Source of the DNA: Lepidurus packardi
Lineage: Eukaryota; Arthropoda; Branchiopoda; Notostraca; Triopsidae
Direction of reading: 5' to 3'
Length of the DNA: 64,000 nucleotides
Assembly: GCA_023053545.1 (NCBI GenBank)
Contig: JAKZAN010000004.1
Location: 2,418,001 to 2,482,000 of the forward strand
Below the pieces are notes generated by a model that made no database searches, was not told the origin of the DNA, and saw only the letters and a list, made by a program, of their open reading frames with translations. Below are positions 46,331 through 55,872 of the stretch, in pieces; position 1 is the stretch's first letter; every line of letters starts with the position of its first letter. Made by a program: the position numbers and the translations under genes.

Positions 46331-48060
46331 AGCGGAAAATCACCTCAGCATTATTACTAGACATTGAAGATGCATTCAAAAACGTCATCCATAAGAACCT
46401 ATGGTGAAAACTGTAAAAAAAAGTTCTCACCTATAATAACCGATTGGTTAAACAGTTTCCTTGAAAACAGAACTGGTTATCTATTCCACGGTTCAACAGC
46501 TAGTGAGAAATTTGCCATCAAGAAGGGAGTCCCACAAGGGTCACCGCTTTCACCAATACTCTTTCTAGTTATATCGACGATGTATTTAACCTTGTGAAAG
46601 CTAAACGTATTATAACTCTGTCATTTGCAAACGAATTGATCCTAATTGTGTCAGATTCGTCAGGCCGTGTTAATGCGAAGTTATTAAAAAGTGCGATTGA
46701 AACAATGCAAAAATGGGGCAAACAACCAAGTCTCCATTTTTCAATAAATAAACCGAGGTCATCCACTCTACAAGAGAGAAGCTTACCATTACGACACCAC
46801 TTGAGTGGGGTGACAACTTGATTGAACCCAAACAAGAAGTCAGATACCTGGAACTACGGTACAATAGTAAGCTAAGCTGGACCAGACAGGCATCCTACCT
46901 GGCAGCGGAGGGAAATTTCGTACTAAGCCGACTTCGGAAGCTGGTAAAATTCGCCCCTTCCATCCATCCAGAAAAGTCAACTGAGAACACTGGTAACAAG
47001 CTTGTTCTATTCAAAGATTTTTTATGGACTCCCTGCTTTCTGCAATGTCGATTTATCCAAACTATCAGCTGTGCGGGCGCACCACAAACAGGCCCTTCCA
47101 CTAATAACCGGCGCCCTTAAAACCACCCCTACAGCTTCCTTGGAAGTAGAAGCGGGCATACCCCCTTTGATTTAATGGCCTTAGAACGAATTTTAAAATT
47201 TAGTATAAACTACCCCCGATTAAAGCTACAGAACCGGAGCACAAGCGATACAGGTCGTGCTCCTACCGAATCCGAGCATTATAGATCAGCAATTTCACCG
47301 ACGGGAGCATTTGCACACCAGAGCTAATAAAGAAACTTATAATGGAAAAATGGCAAGAGAGATGGCCCACCTCCCTTTCCCCTATCCGAAATGTATGCGT
47401 CATCTCCTCAAAAAATGCCAATCTGCAAATTGAAAATAGACAAAAAGACTGTTTCGACGTTAATTAGGCTACGAACTGTACATTTCCCGACTAAAACGTA
47501 TCTTTTCTGTATAAGAAGACAATTGACACAACACGTACCTGTAACAATTATTCAAACCAAGATTTACTACACATTTTATTTAAATGCAGACGATTTTGAA
47601 TAGACTGATTATTTGCAGATTTTTTGAATAGACATAGAACTTACGACAATTATCCAAATTAAATCTGCACTTTAGCCCTCAAGTTGTCCTTACTCAGCCT
47701 GCCAAAAGCCTTCATACCTCTCAGGACGTTTTTTGACTCAGCCATGAAAGAATTACAAGCGACCTGATACTAGAATTCGTGATTATCCCTTGTTTCAATC
47801 AAGTATACATAATTGGATCATATGGTTGTAATTACCATGATAAATGCGTGGATGAATGTCCAGAGTAGGATGAGGGTTAATTGTAATGGGTGTACGTGGG
47901 TATGTTCAGATGTATACTTTAAAGAGTGAAACAAGGTGTATGTAAAAATTGTAAAAGACGAGGGGGGCAACGAGCACAGCTCACGCCTGATCCCCATAAA
48001 TAGAACTTGTCAGACTATCGGCCAAGTCTTGGAAGACCACCATGAATATTGACGTGAACC
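46331..48060 (+). mobile_element. decayed non-LTR retrotransposon (reverse transcriptase fragment)
   Basis: Plus-strand frames give parts of a LINE reverse transcriptase in order. KKGVPQGSPLSPILF is the classic block before the catalytic site. The next block reads SFANELILIVSDSS where active elements have F-A-D-D, so both catalytic Asp are lost. LIRLRTVHFPTKTYL near 47460 corresponds to LRCAHFPTRCYL in the fragment at 48885, so both belong to one family. Several frameshifts and stops break the ORF. Borders are uncertain: the 3' end lies before the cluster relic that starts near 48060. Confidence 0.75.
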
Positions 48061-48437
48061 GCCATATATAGATTAAGTAAAACTGCTTATAATATAATAA
48101 AGTGAATATAAAGGGGCAGTCCGTATTGTATACATAAAAAAAAAATCAAGACTACGGGGGAACCGACAATGACAAAAAAAACGTTAATGCTTGAGTCAAT
48201 GGCTTGTTGAAAAATATCCACACGATCTTACGTCCATAACGTTGATTGGATTAGTTCTGTTGGAGCCTTACGGCTCACGTCTTTTGCCTGATCTTTGTGG
48301 AACACTGTAAAGCAATAAATATAAACCAAACTACTGTATGGTCCATTATTAAGTAATTCTTAGTGAATTTTACCTTCGGCATGATTCGGAACAACGTACC
48401 ACGACAGGAAAACTACGAATAATTAATAAAACTCTTT
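48060..48437 (-). pseudogene. broken family member C of the secreted-protein cluster
   Basis: The signal exon (about 48372-48437) aligns with that of gene D: it ends SWYVVPNHAEG|GTAAAA, but the ATG has become CTG and a stop follows after KEFY. The second exon (about 48084-48330) encodes FHKDQAKDVSR and IQSTLWT, then an in-frame TAA. The duplicated unit extends upstream to about 48805 and matches the region upstream of D (50810-51145), including TATACACATAGGGGACAAT. A recent duplicate that has lost function. Confidence 0.8.
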
Positions 48438-48884
48438 CAGGACGTTCGTTTAGAATTGGTGGACTGCTTAGAACCCCATTATTGCATGTGTGGAAAAGAC
48501 AGAATGTCGTAATTATACACATAGGGGACAATTTTGTACTGTAGCAGTTCCTGCTAATAGCAACGGGTATTAGATTATAAGCAACTCTTTAAAAAACTAG
48601 CTCGATCAAGACTTAGTGTCATCGCCGCATTGTTCGCACATGTTAGTTGTAATTGCTTTCTAGAATTAACGTTGGAACAGCTCTATTTGTCTTAAGCATA
48701 AAAGTTTCTACACTTTTTTCTTTAAGTAACTTATCAATGTCAGGCCACATTAAGGCTTCCAGCTGTAAATTCATTGCACACAGTTTTATGTGCAATTTGA
48801 GCTTTAAATGCCTGCAGATAAATTTGTATGTAATATTTATATATGTAAGAGTGTTAACCTCCTTAAAAGTATTGTATGGTAAGC

Positions 48885-49337
48885 AATATGTAAACTCAAT
48901 TCTGACAGGTCCAATATTTCTACTATGATTAAACTTAGATGTGCACATTTCCCAACCCGATGTTACCTTCACAAAATTAAAAAAATAGATAAGCCTATCT
49001 GCCCCTGTTCCGATCACACTAAACAAGATTTACAACATATATTTTTCCACTGTAGATGGCTAAACAAAATAAGAGCAGTACTACTAAGGCAACTTTCCAA
49101 ATTAAAGATACATTTTAATGCAAACCTTTTCCTTTGCAATCCCAAAGCCTTCCCGGCAATAGTTTCTTTTGTTAACAACGCAACTTACCTCCTCAAAGAA
49201 GCTAGAGCCATTTTATAGTTCGCTATAATTGGCCCAATGTAATAAGTCCTATACCAAAATATGTATGTACTTAGAACTTTAAGCCAGCAAAGAGCAAACG
49301 CTCACGCTGGTAGTATAAATAAAAAAAAAAAAAAAAA
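48885..49337 (+). mobile_element. 5'-truncated non-LTR retrotransposon with poly-A tail and 14-bp target duplication
   Basis: A 453-bp insertion ending in an A run (about 49321-49337), flanked on both sides by ATTGTATGGTAAGC (48871-48884 and 49338-49351). It encodes only the C-terminal end of a LINE ORF2, with the cysteine/histidine motif CPCSDHTKQDLQHIFFHC typical of jockey/I-like elements. The intact target duplication marks a fairly recent, 5'-truncated insertion. It lies just upstream of the broken family member C. Confidence 0.9.
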
Positions 49338-49351
49338 ATTGTATGGTAAGC

Positions 49352-50208
49352 TTGTGTGCTATGGCATAAGTGAAAGGTGAAGGTTGTCATTCTTGAGACT
49401 TGAACAGGATCTGACTAATCGACTTCACCCGTCTTCACTTGGACTGACTCACACTGGGACTGATTAACTGACATGACCTTGTACCTCTTCTATCTATATT
49501 AAGGACCATTCTTCGTAAATCCAGCAGTCTTACTGAAATGCGCATAACGACGCATTGGACGACAATCGGTTTGCAGAAGAACACGAGGTCGGAATGAAAG
49601 TCGAAATAATTGTACATGATGAGAAGTTGATGATTTTAAGACTACTTCTTTATTTCCCACCTAAATTACCACTGAAAACAAGCATTCAAAGACACAAGAA
49701 CTAACAAATAATAATTTTCGAGTTTCGAGAGTATTGTACGAGTTCGGAGTTCGAGAGTAACTGCCCCAAGTCTCGCAATCGCCAAGACTCCCCAACCTCT
49801 CCTCGATTAGCTGGTAAGGCAACGTTTTCCGTTCCGCAGAAAATGCCAAGGTCCGGTCACAATGGGTTTGACCCTTGACGAATAGCCTGACCTTGGTATT
49901 CCAGCCGGAACACTTAATTCAGATTCAGATTTACAGATTATATTACAAACTTATGGAACTCAAAGCTCATATTTGAAGTAACTTGATTTAAAGTTCTATT
50001 TTTTGTATGTCATTATAACGGTCAGTACGCGGTACAGTTAGTTCATTTCTGGGCCCTCAATATATGCAATAGAAACTGAAAGTTTGTAATTAGTATCTTT
50101 AATTACATCACCAACTCTATTTGATAAAAAAAACAATCGTACTAGACGCTCGGCGTTCGGTCAAATCTTGAAGACAATCATGCATATTGACATGCACTGT
50201 CATGTATA
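49352..50208. other. intergenic in the cluster
   Basis: No gene recognised. Near 50150 the sequence CGGTCAAATCTTGAAGAC resembles CGGCCAAGTCTTGGAAGAC near 48019, so the downstream flanks of units C and D are also duplicated. Confidence 0.5.
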
Positions 50209-50216
50209 GATTAACT

Positions 50217-50401
50217 CAGGGGATCTCAAAGTTTTTTGTTCGCGGCGCCCCTCAAACAAATCCCAAGGCTAGCGCGGCGCCCCTTAGAACATAGGCTTAT
50301 ATAATTGCTGCATCAATGAAATTATATGAATTTTTCGGGGCTCCCCTGCAAGCCTAACGCGGCGCACCAAGACGTCATGGCACACACTTGGAGAAACACT
50401 G
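50217..50401. mobile_element. hAT-type nonautonomous element with 8-bp target duplication
   Basis: Begins CAGGGGATCTCAAAG and ends TTGGAGAAACACTG, the imperfect inverted ends typical of hAT elements, with a GC-rich interior (GCGGCGCCCC). It is flanked by GATTAACT (50209-50216) and GATTAACC (50402-50409), an 8-bp duplication as made by hAT transposases. Broken gene C, the sister locus, has an uninterrupted TAGATTAAGT at this place, which is the empty site. Confidence 0.9.
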
Positions 50402-50403
50402 GA

Positions 50404-50789
50404 TTAACCAAAAGTGGTTATAATCGCCAAAAGCAAGTTTAAAAGGGGCGGGTATAGAATAGGCGATTGTAAAATATACTGTATACAAAAAACAGTCATG
50501 ACTAGGATGAAAGCGACGATGACTTGAAAAACGTAAGTGATTGAGTCAATAGTCTGTTGAAAAGTATACGCACGATGTAACGTCCATAACGTTGATTGGA
50601 TTCGTATTGTGTGAGTATTACGGCTTATGTCTTTTGCCTCAACTTTGTGAAACACTATAAAGCAATCGTTGTAAGCCTAATTACGGTATAATCTATTATC
50701 GAATAATTTGGGTGAATTTTACCTTCGGCATGCTCCAGAGCAACGTACCACGACAACAAAACTACGAAAGACGAGAGAAACCCTTTCAT
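50404..50789 (-). CDS. small secreted protein D of the tandem family, 105 residues
   Basis: Two exons, 50723-50789 and 50404-50654, in phase 1. The signal peptide MKGFLSSFVVLLSWYVAL is followed by EHAEG. The mature part starts VFHKVEAKDISR and ends in a hydrophobic segment (FQVIVAFILVMTVFC...LLNLLLAIITTFG). The stop codon (50404-50406) lies inside the target duplication of the hAT element, so the transcript should run straight into the element for its 3' UTR. The upstream TATACACATAGGGGACAAT block is shared with broken gene C. Confidence 0.72.
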
Positions 50790-51510
50790 GACGTTGGTTT
50801 AGAAAGGGTGAACTGCTTACAAATCCATTACTGCGAAATGCAGAATTTGGTAGTTATACACATAGGGGACAATTTCGTACTCTAGGAGTTCCTGCCAATA
50901 GCAGCGCGTCTTATAAAGTTATAACCAACACTTAAAAAAACTAACTCGACCAAAACTTCGTCTCATCGCTGCATTGTTCGCACATGTTGTTTGTAATTGC
51001 TTTTGAAAAGTGACGTTGGAACAGCTTTAGTTGTCTTAAACATAATAGTTCTACAGTTTTTCCTTAAGTAACTTATCAATGTCAGGTCAAATTAAGACTC
51101 CCAGCTGTAAATTCATTGCGTACAATTTTATCTGCAATTTGGACAATATCAAATTGTCCTGTATTAATTTAAGTCAATGTAGTCCGGATTCTCCAACTTT
51201 TTTGACGAAGGATTAGTATGATTAGGATGAAGTAATATGATTCTTAAAGCCTCACCGTAACAGGCCGCAAAACTGATAAATTTCCTTGTGAATACAGTTT
51301 TAAGTTTAGTAATCCCTTTGTAAACCGAGAATAGGACCGCAGGTCGCAATTCATATCCAAAGTGGGCCGCAATGCGTCACACGGGTTGTATGCGTGTTTA
51401 TCAAACAAAGTTGATGCGTGCCTAAAGATACTTATAGGGCGCCGGAAACTGTATTTTTCGTTAATATTTATTTTAGCGACAAACATGAAAGCACGACAGT
51501 CTGACTTGAA

Positions 51511-51934
51511 TTAAATATTCTTGAAACTGTTAATAATTGCATTATTGGAATATACGAAACCTAAAATTTGCAAACCGACAAGAAGCAAGGCAGAAAAGAT
51601 GGGACTTTGTACAATTGGGGCAACGAACTTAATTAGAAGGAAGGCGATAATGTATTGACCAAAGTAATTGATGAGTACTGTCGTAGCCTCTTCAGAAATA
51701 GCCGCTCGATCCAATGTCAATAATGCTGATTGGATTAGTTCCTTGGTGTCACTACGGCTCACCAGCAGGTCTTTCGTCTCGACTTTGTACACCCCTATAA
51801 TGCATCATTATAAGATATTATGAACATAATTACTGAATATTTTACTATTCGGCAAACTTTTTTTTACCTTCGGCATGATTCAGAACAATACACCACGACA
51901 CGAGAACCGCAAAGAACGAGAGAAAACTTTTCAT
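51511..51934 (-). CDS. small secreted protein E of the tandem family, 116 residues
   Basis: Two exons, 51868-51934 and 51511-51794, in phase 1. The signal peptide MKSFLSFFAVLVSWCIVL is followed by NHAEG. The mature part reads VYKVETKDLLVSRSDTKEL, then a hydrophobic Leu/Ile/Val-rich tail with APIVQSPIFSALLLVGLQIL. It is most like D, sharing K-V-E-x-K-D and the QSPI motif. TATATAAAACG upstream (about 52083-52092) is a good TATA box, which puts a long 5' leader before the ATG. Confidence 0.75.
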
Positions 51935-52888
51935 GGCGTCGCTTTAGTAATTGTTAAACCGCTTTGGACTGCATGATTGATAACTTGGAAGTCAGAAGGT
52001 TCTAGTTCGAATTCGTTCCATGTACTAACTCCCAATAGCACTTCTTACCCCTCTGCTCTAAGCTTCGTACTAATAGCCAGTCGTTTTATATACCAACTCG
52101 TCTCCAAACCGATTAACATCAAGACAGAATGAACCCAGATCTGTCTCGGCACATTGCTCCCACATCTTTCTTGTAATAAATAGCTTTTCCGGTTAACGTT
52201 GAAACAGTTAATTGTCGTGAGCAGGGACTGGAAATGAACTTGTTCAACCTTTAAAATTCCATTGCGTTAATTTTTTTCCGCAATTTAAGCTTATATAAGC
52301 TTGCGTAAAAATTGTTATGCAGAGCATCTTAGAAGAGTAAAACACCTGCAAATCTTTACACGATGACAACAGCGAGCTCTAATTATGACGTTTTAAAGCC
52401 AGCTAACTATAATTACCTTTAGGTAATAAACCAAAAAAAAAATAAATAGATAACAAAGGGAAATATTGTCTTTTACTTTCCATTGTTTTCATCAAGGACG
52501 AGTTGGACTTGAATCGTGTTCCGGACATGGACCAGATCCAACTCGTGAACTTTTGTCCCAAATTTTTTTTAGTTTTCACATGGCAGTTTAATTGCTTTTC
52601 CATTGTGTCGCAAGGTGGCACTAGTGTCCGCTTGGGGTGTTTATGAACGCACAGGCATATTGCGCAGAAACGAATTATTTAAAAAAAAAAAAAAAAAACT
52701 ACAGAAAAAAATAATGAATCCGGTGAACATTTTCAGATGGCAAATTGGAGTCCTAAACATGATTTTGTTTGTTACTTTTTACTTTTTATTGCAGTGCCAA
52801 ATTTGTGAAAAGCTTTACCTACAAAATAAGTTTAAACTGGAAAACATGGATTTTCCTATAAAAAAAATCTTGTAGGGAAAGGCATGTA

Positions 52889-53607
52889 CATTGGGTGATC
52901 GGTTAACGAACAGATCTGATAATGAACAGATCGGATAGCGAACACTTTTCTTCTCGCATTTTTATGATCGGATAACGAACACCTAACAGAACCAACACAG
53001 CCTTCTGTTAAAAAGCTGGGGTCAAATATGGCACTAGTGTGTCATATTATTGCAAAACGTCCCCCGGAAACGAACGACAAACAAGTGTCATTCGAGTTGA
53101 AAATTGGTAGTTGGATTGGAAATGAATTAAGTTAGATTAGCTTAGCTTAGGTTAGGTTAAGGATTCTTTTCAACTTTTGTTGATGAGAATCGTTAAAATT
53201 TGTACTTTCTTTTACTCCATTAGCTGAAAAAAATGCATTGTTTGAAAAAATTGACTGCGGGATACATTACACCGGTTTGTCACTAAATACGGAGAACGTG
53301 TTGCACAGAACAAACCCAAGAAGAAGCGACGCTGTGTGTAAGATTTGTCAACACGTTCTCCGAATTATTGTTATTACATTTGTATTATTGTGTTATTACA
53401 TATTATTAACTAAATATTAGCACTTATCATTTGTATTATTACATATGGTATTATTGTTATTACATATAAATAAGCGGAGTAAGGATTTATATTTTTGTGT
53501 CTCCAGAACGAATTAATCAAATTCCCATTGAAGTCAATGGTAAATCGATTATTGGTTGACGAACATATTTTTGGAACGGATTATGTACGTGAACCGATCA
53601 CCCACTG
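52889..53607. mobile_element. Tc1/mariner-like nonautonomous element, carrying a nested family A element
   Basis: Ends are CATTGGGTGATCGGTTAACG and, inverted, CAGTGGGTGATCGGTTCACG, flanked by TA on both sides (52887-52888, 53608-53609), as expected for Tc1/mariner. The left part repeats GATCGGATAACGAACA-like words three times. A family A element (53018-53302) lies inside. No transposase ORF remains. Confidence 0.8.
53018..53302. mobile_element. short inverted-repeat element, family A copy 3 (nested)
   Basis: Shares GCAAAACGTCCCCCGG at its left and TTTGTCACTAAATACGGAGAACGTG at its right with copy 1, and AGTTGGATTGGAAATGAATTA with copy 2. A stray terminal piece (CAACACGTTCTCCG) follows near 53349. 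Confidence 0.75.
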
Positions 53608-53625
53608 TAGTATAATTAACCAACA

Positions 53626-54018
53626 AGGCTTACAATCATAGGTATCAGGTTTATAAGAATCTGGCCTACAATATTTAGAATCGGTACAACAAAGATGACT
53701 GCAGGACCCAGTACCGGAGTAACAAAGAATATGATTAGAGTGATAATGAATTGGATAATGTAAGGAGCCAGTTGAAGCGCCAGTTGACCGTATCTACACG
53801 GTTCAGTGCCAGTATTGTTGAACGGAGTAGATCTTTGGCTTCCAGTTGGTCCAGGTCTTTCGTTTCAAATTTGGAAAACACTGTTAATCAGTAAACATTG
53901 TAATCGATTGTCTAGTTATTGTAATTATTCATAGGGTTAGATGTATATTACCTGCAGCACGATTCAAAGCAACACTGCAAAACAGAAAGACTATAAGGAA
54001 CGAAAGAAATTGACCCAT
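53626..54018 (-). pseudogene. family member F of the secreted-protein cluster, frameshifted
   Basis: The signal exon 53952-54018 is intact (MGQFLSFLIVFLFCSVAL, NRAAG) with a good donor. The second exon (53626-53880) begins VFSKFETKDLDQLEAKDLL in frame. The hydrophobic tail that matches gene B (YGQLALQLAPYIIQFI...IPMIVSLVG, stop at 53626) lies in a different frame, so one indel separates the halves near 53795-53800. With the frameshift the product would end early at SNSLSL. It is either a recent pseudogene or a sequence error. Confidence 0.75.
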
Positions 54019-55315
54019 GACTTTGGTTTAATACAATTTGGAATCTTTTTGTACGGAAATCGGAGCTCTAGTGATTCTGCTAGTGAGAGATACACAAGAT
54101 TATATATACAATTAAGTGTATACTAGCAGAACATTCTCTTACTACAAACGGTACTTTGATACCTTTCCTTGAAGGAATTTGCTAAAGAGATATATATTTG
54201 CGTCATTCGCGTCTCCTGAAATTTTCTATTACGCAGAATCTAAGTAGATTTTCCCCTTGAAATGTTTTGTTAACCACATAGAAAGCGTTTGAATGAGTCA
54301 TAGCGTACAGTATAACTGCACGTTATTGCCAGCTGTGCAGTATACTGTGCGACTTTACTGTGTAGACTATGCGTACGCACTGTGGATTACACTTATTTGA
54401 GTGTGAAATTTAAGTGCGAAATCCTTAGAAAGATAATGATATCATGAAAACATTTTTTTTATTTTTTCCAACAAGAGACTCAGAGTCAGTAAGATCTTAT
54501 GCCATCTTCTTAAGTTCTAAAAGACTTATTAATTAAATTCTTAGAAAATTATTGAAAGAAAAGTTTGTGCGTCATGGAAATTGTGGATTTGCGTAGCACT
54601 CCTTTATTTTTTAACGGAAGTCCTAAACAGTAGTGGTAGTACTTCAACATGTGCAATTGATTTTTAACAGAATTTAATTTGGAAAAAATTAAACTTAAAG
54701 AAATTTACATTTAAAGTATGCAGTATTAATGAATGAATTGTGCCAATTCACCCATGCGAGCCAAGTCAAATAAATTCTTCCTTACCTTTTCGGCAAACCG
54801 CTTCGGAGCGAAAGCGTTGCCCTTCCCTAGATCTAATTTATCAAAAGCTTGAAAATGGACAGCTCGCATTACATCTCGGCGCCCACATGTTTCCCTTACC
54901 GCCCGAGAGCTTCCTTGTAAGCCTCTTCGCCACCACCAAGTCCATAAACTATGTCCATGTTGTCTCCACGCATACTTTTGCAAAGGATCGGCAGCTTTTT
55001 TCCTGAATAAATTTGTTCAAGTATTATCTTGAATAAATTGTCAGTCATAAATCGTCTTACGGAGGCCCATGCATCATTTTATGACCTGCCAACCGTAGGA
55101 GTCAGTTTTCAGCCTAGTTGCATGTTAGTTCTACCTTTCTCGAGCTCCGTACGTCTGGAGTTTAGGGGAGAAAGGGTGAAAGTTGTAGAAGTTAACATTT
55201 CGCCCGAACAATAGCTAAAAAACTCCTACCACTACGTTTTGCCCGAAATCCCATTGCTAACTGCCGATCTGTTGCCAAATTGATCCTCGGTGGAATGCTC
55301 ACCACAGAGAGGTAC
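54019..55315. other. intergenic; possible broken coding fragment near 54726-54990
   Basis: On the minus strand two frames near 54726-54990 look protein-like but are out of register. One has MDIVYGLGGGEEAYKEALG and then a stop; the other is long, basic and Trp-rich. I cannot name a parent protein. Nothing else is seen. Confidence 0.35.
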
Positions 55316-55516
55316 CTAAGTATTTTTGGGGTCCACAAACATTAGCCCTAGTCCTTTGCACCTGCAAAACCCATTGCCCTCTTTTTTTGTGCGTCTTTGG
55401 GTAAGTATACCATCCCTATACCAGAACTCTTTAATTGTTATTACAACCGTAAGAAACACAATAGCTAGCACAATACAACGTTTATATTTTGTCTTTGATG
55501 GCAGCTTACTTACCAT
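55316..55516 (-). CDS. hypothetical small membrane-anchored protein, 66 residues
   Basis: Open frame from ATG 55516: a short basic head (KLPSKTKYKR), one hydrophobic helix (CIVLAIVFLTVVITI) and a short Cys-containing tail. This resembles the start of a type II membrane enzyme or a small membrane protein. The ATG is followed at once by GTAAGT, a donor-like sequence, so this may be intron sequence read by chance. The evidence is weak. Confidence 0.25.
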   Translation of the reverse strand: MVSKLPSKTKYKRCIVLAIVFLTVVITIKEFWYRDGILTQRRTKKEGNGFCRCKGLGLMFVDPKNT

Positions 55517-55872
55517 TTTTTCAGTAAAGCTCACAAAGAACAGAGGCAGTCATACAACGCCAGTACATAACAAAGCGTCCGTAAGCCACGACTCTAATGC
55601 CAACAACTTCGAAGTCAATAATGCGGGAAAGGCTCTTCAGAACATTCGAAACAAAGTTCATTGTTCTTAGAATAATGTGTACAATAAGAATCCTTCAAAA
55701 TCTCAATATGCAGTTTTGGTAGTTATTGCCCATTAAGAATTTCCACTTTTGGTGTAGTTAAGTATTTTTCTACGAATGGTCATATTCTTAAAAGTTATTA
55801 TTTCTGATCGGGTAGTACACATGTTGAGCTATCATTGGATCTTCGCGAATTATCTAAATGAATGATTTTATA

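Noticed and set aside
42292..54018. Idea that the small secreted family is a known pore-forming or antimicrobial peptide family
   Set aside because: Signal peptide and hydrophobic tail alone do not identify a function; I found no diagnostic motif or cysteine pattern.
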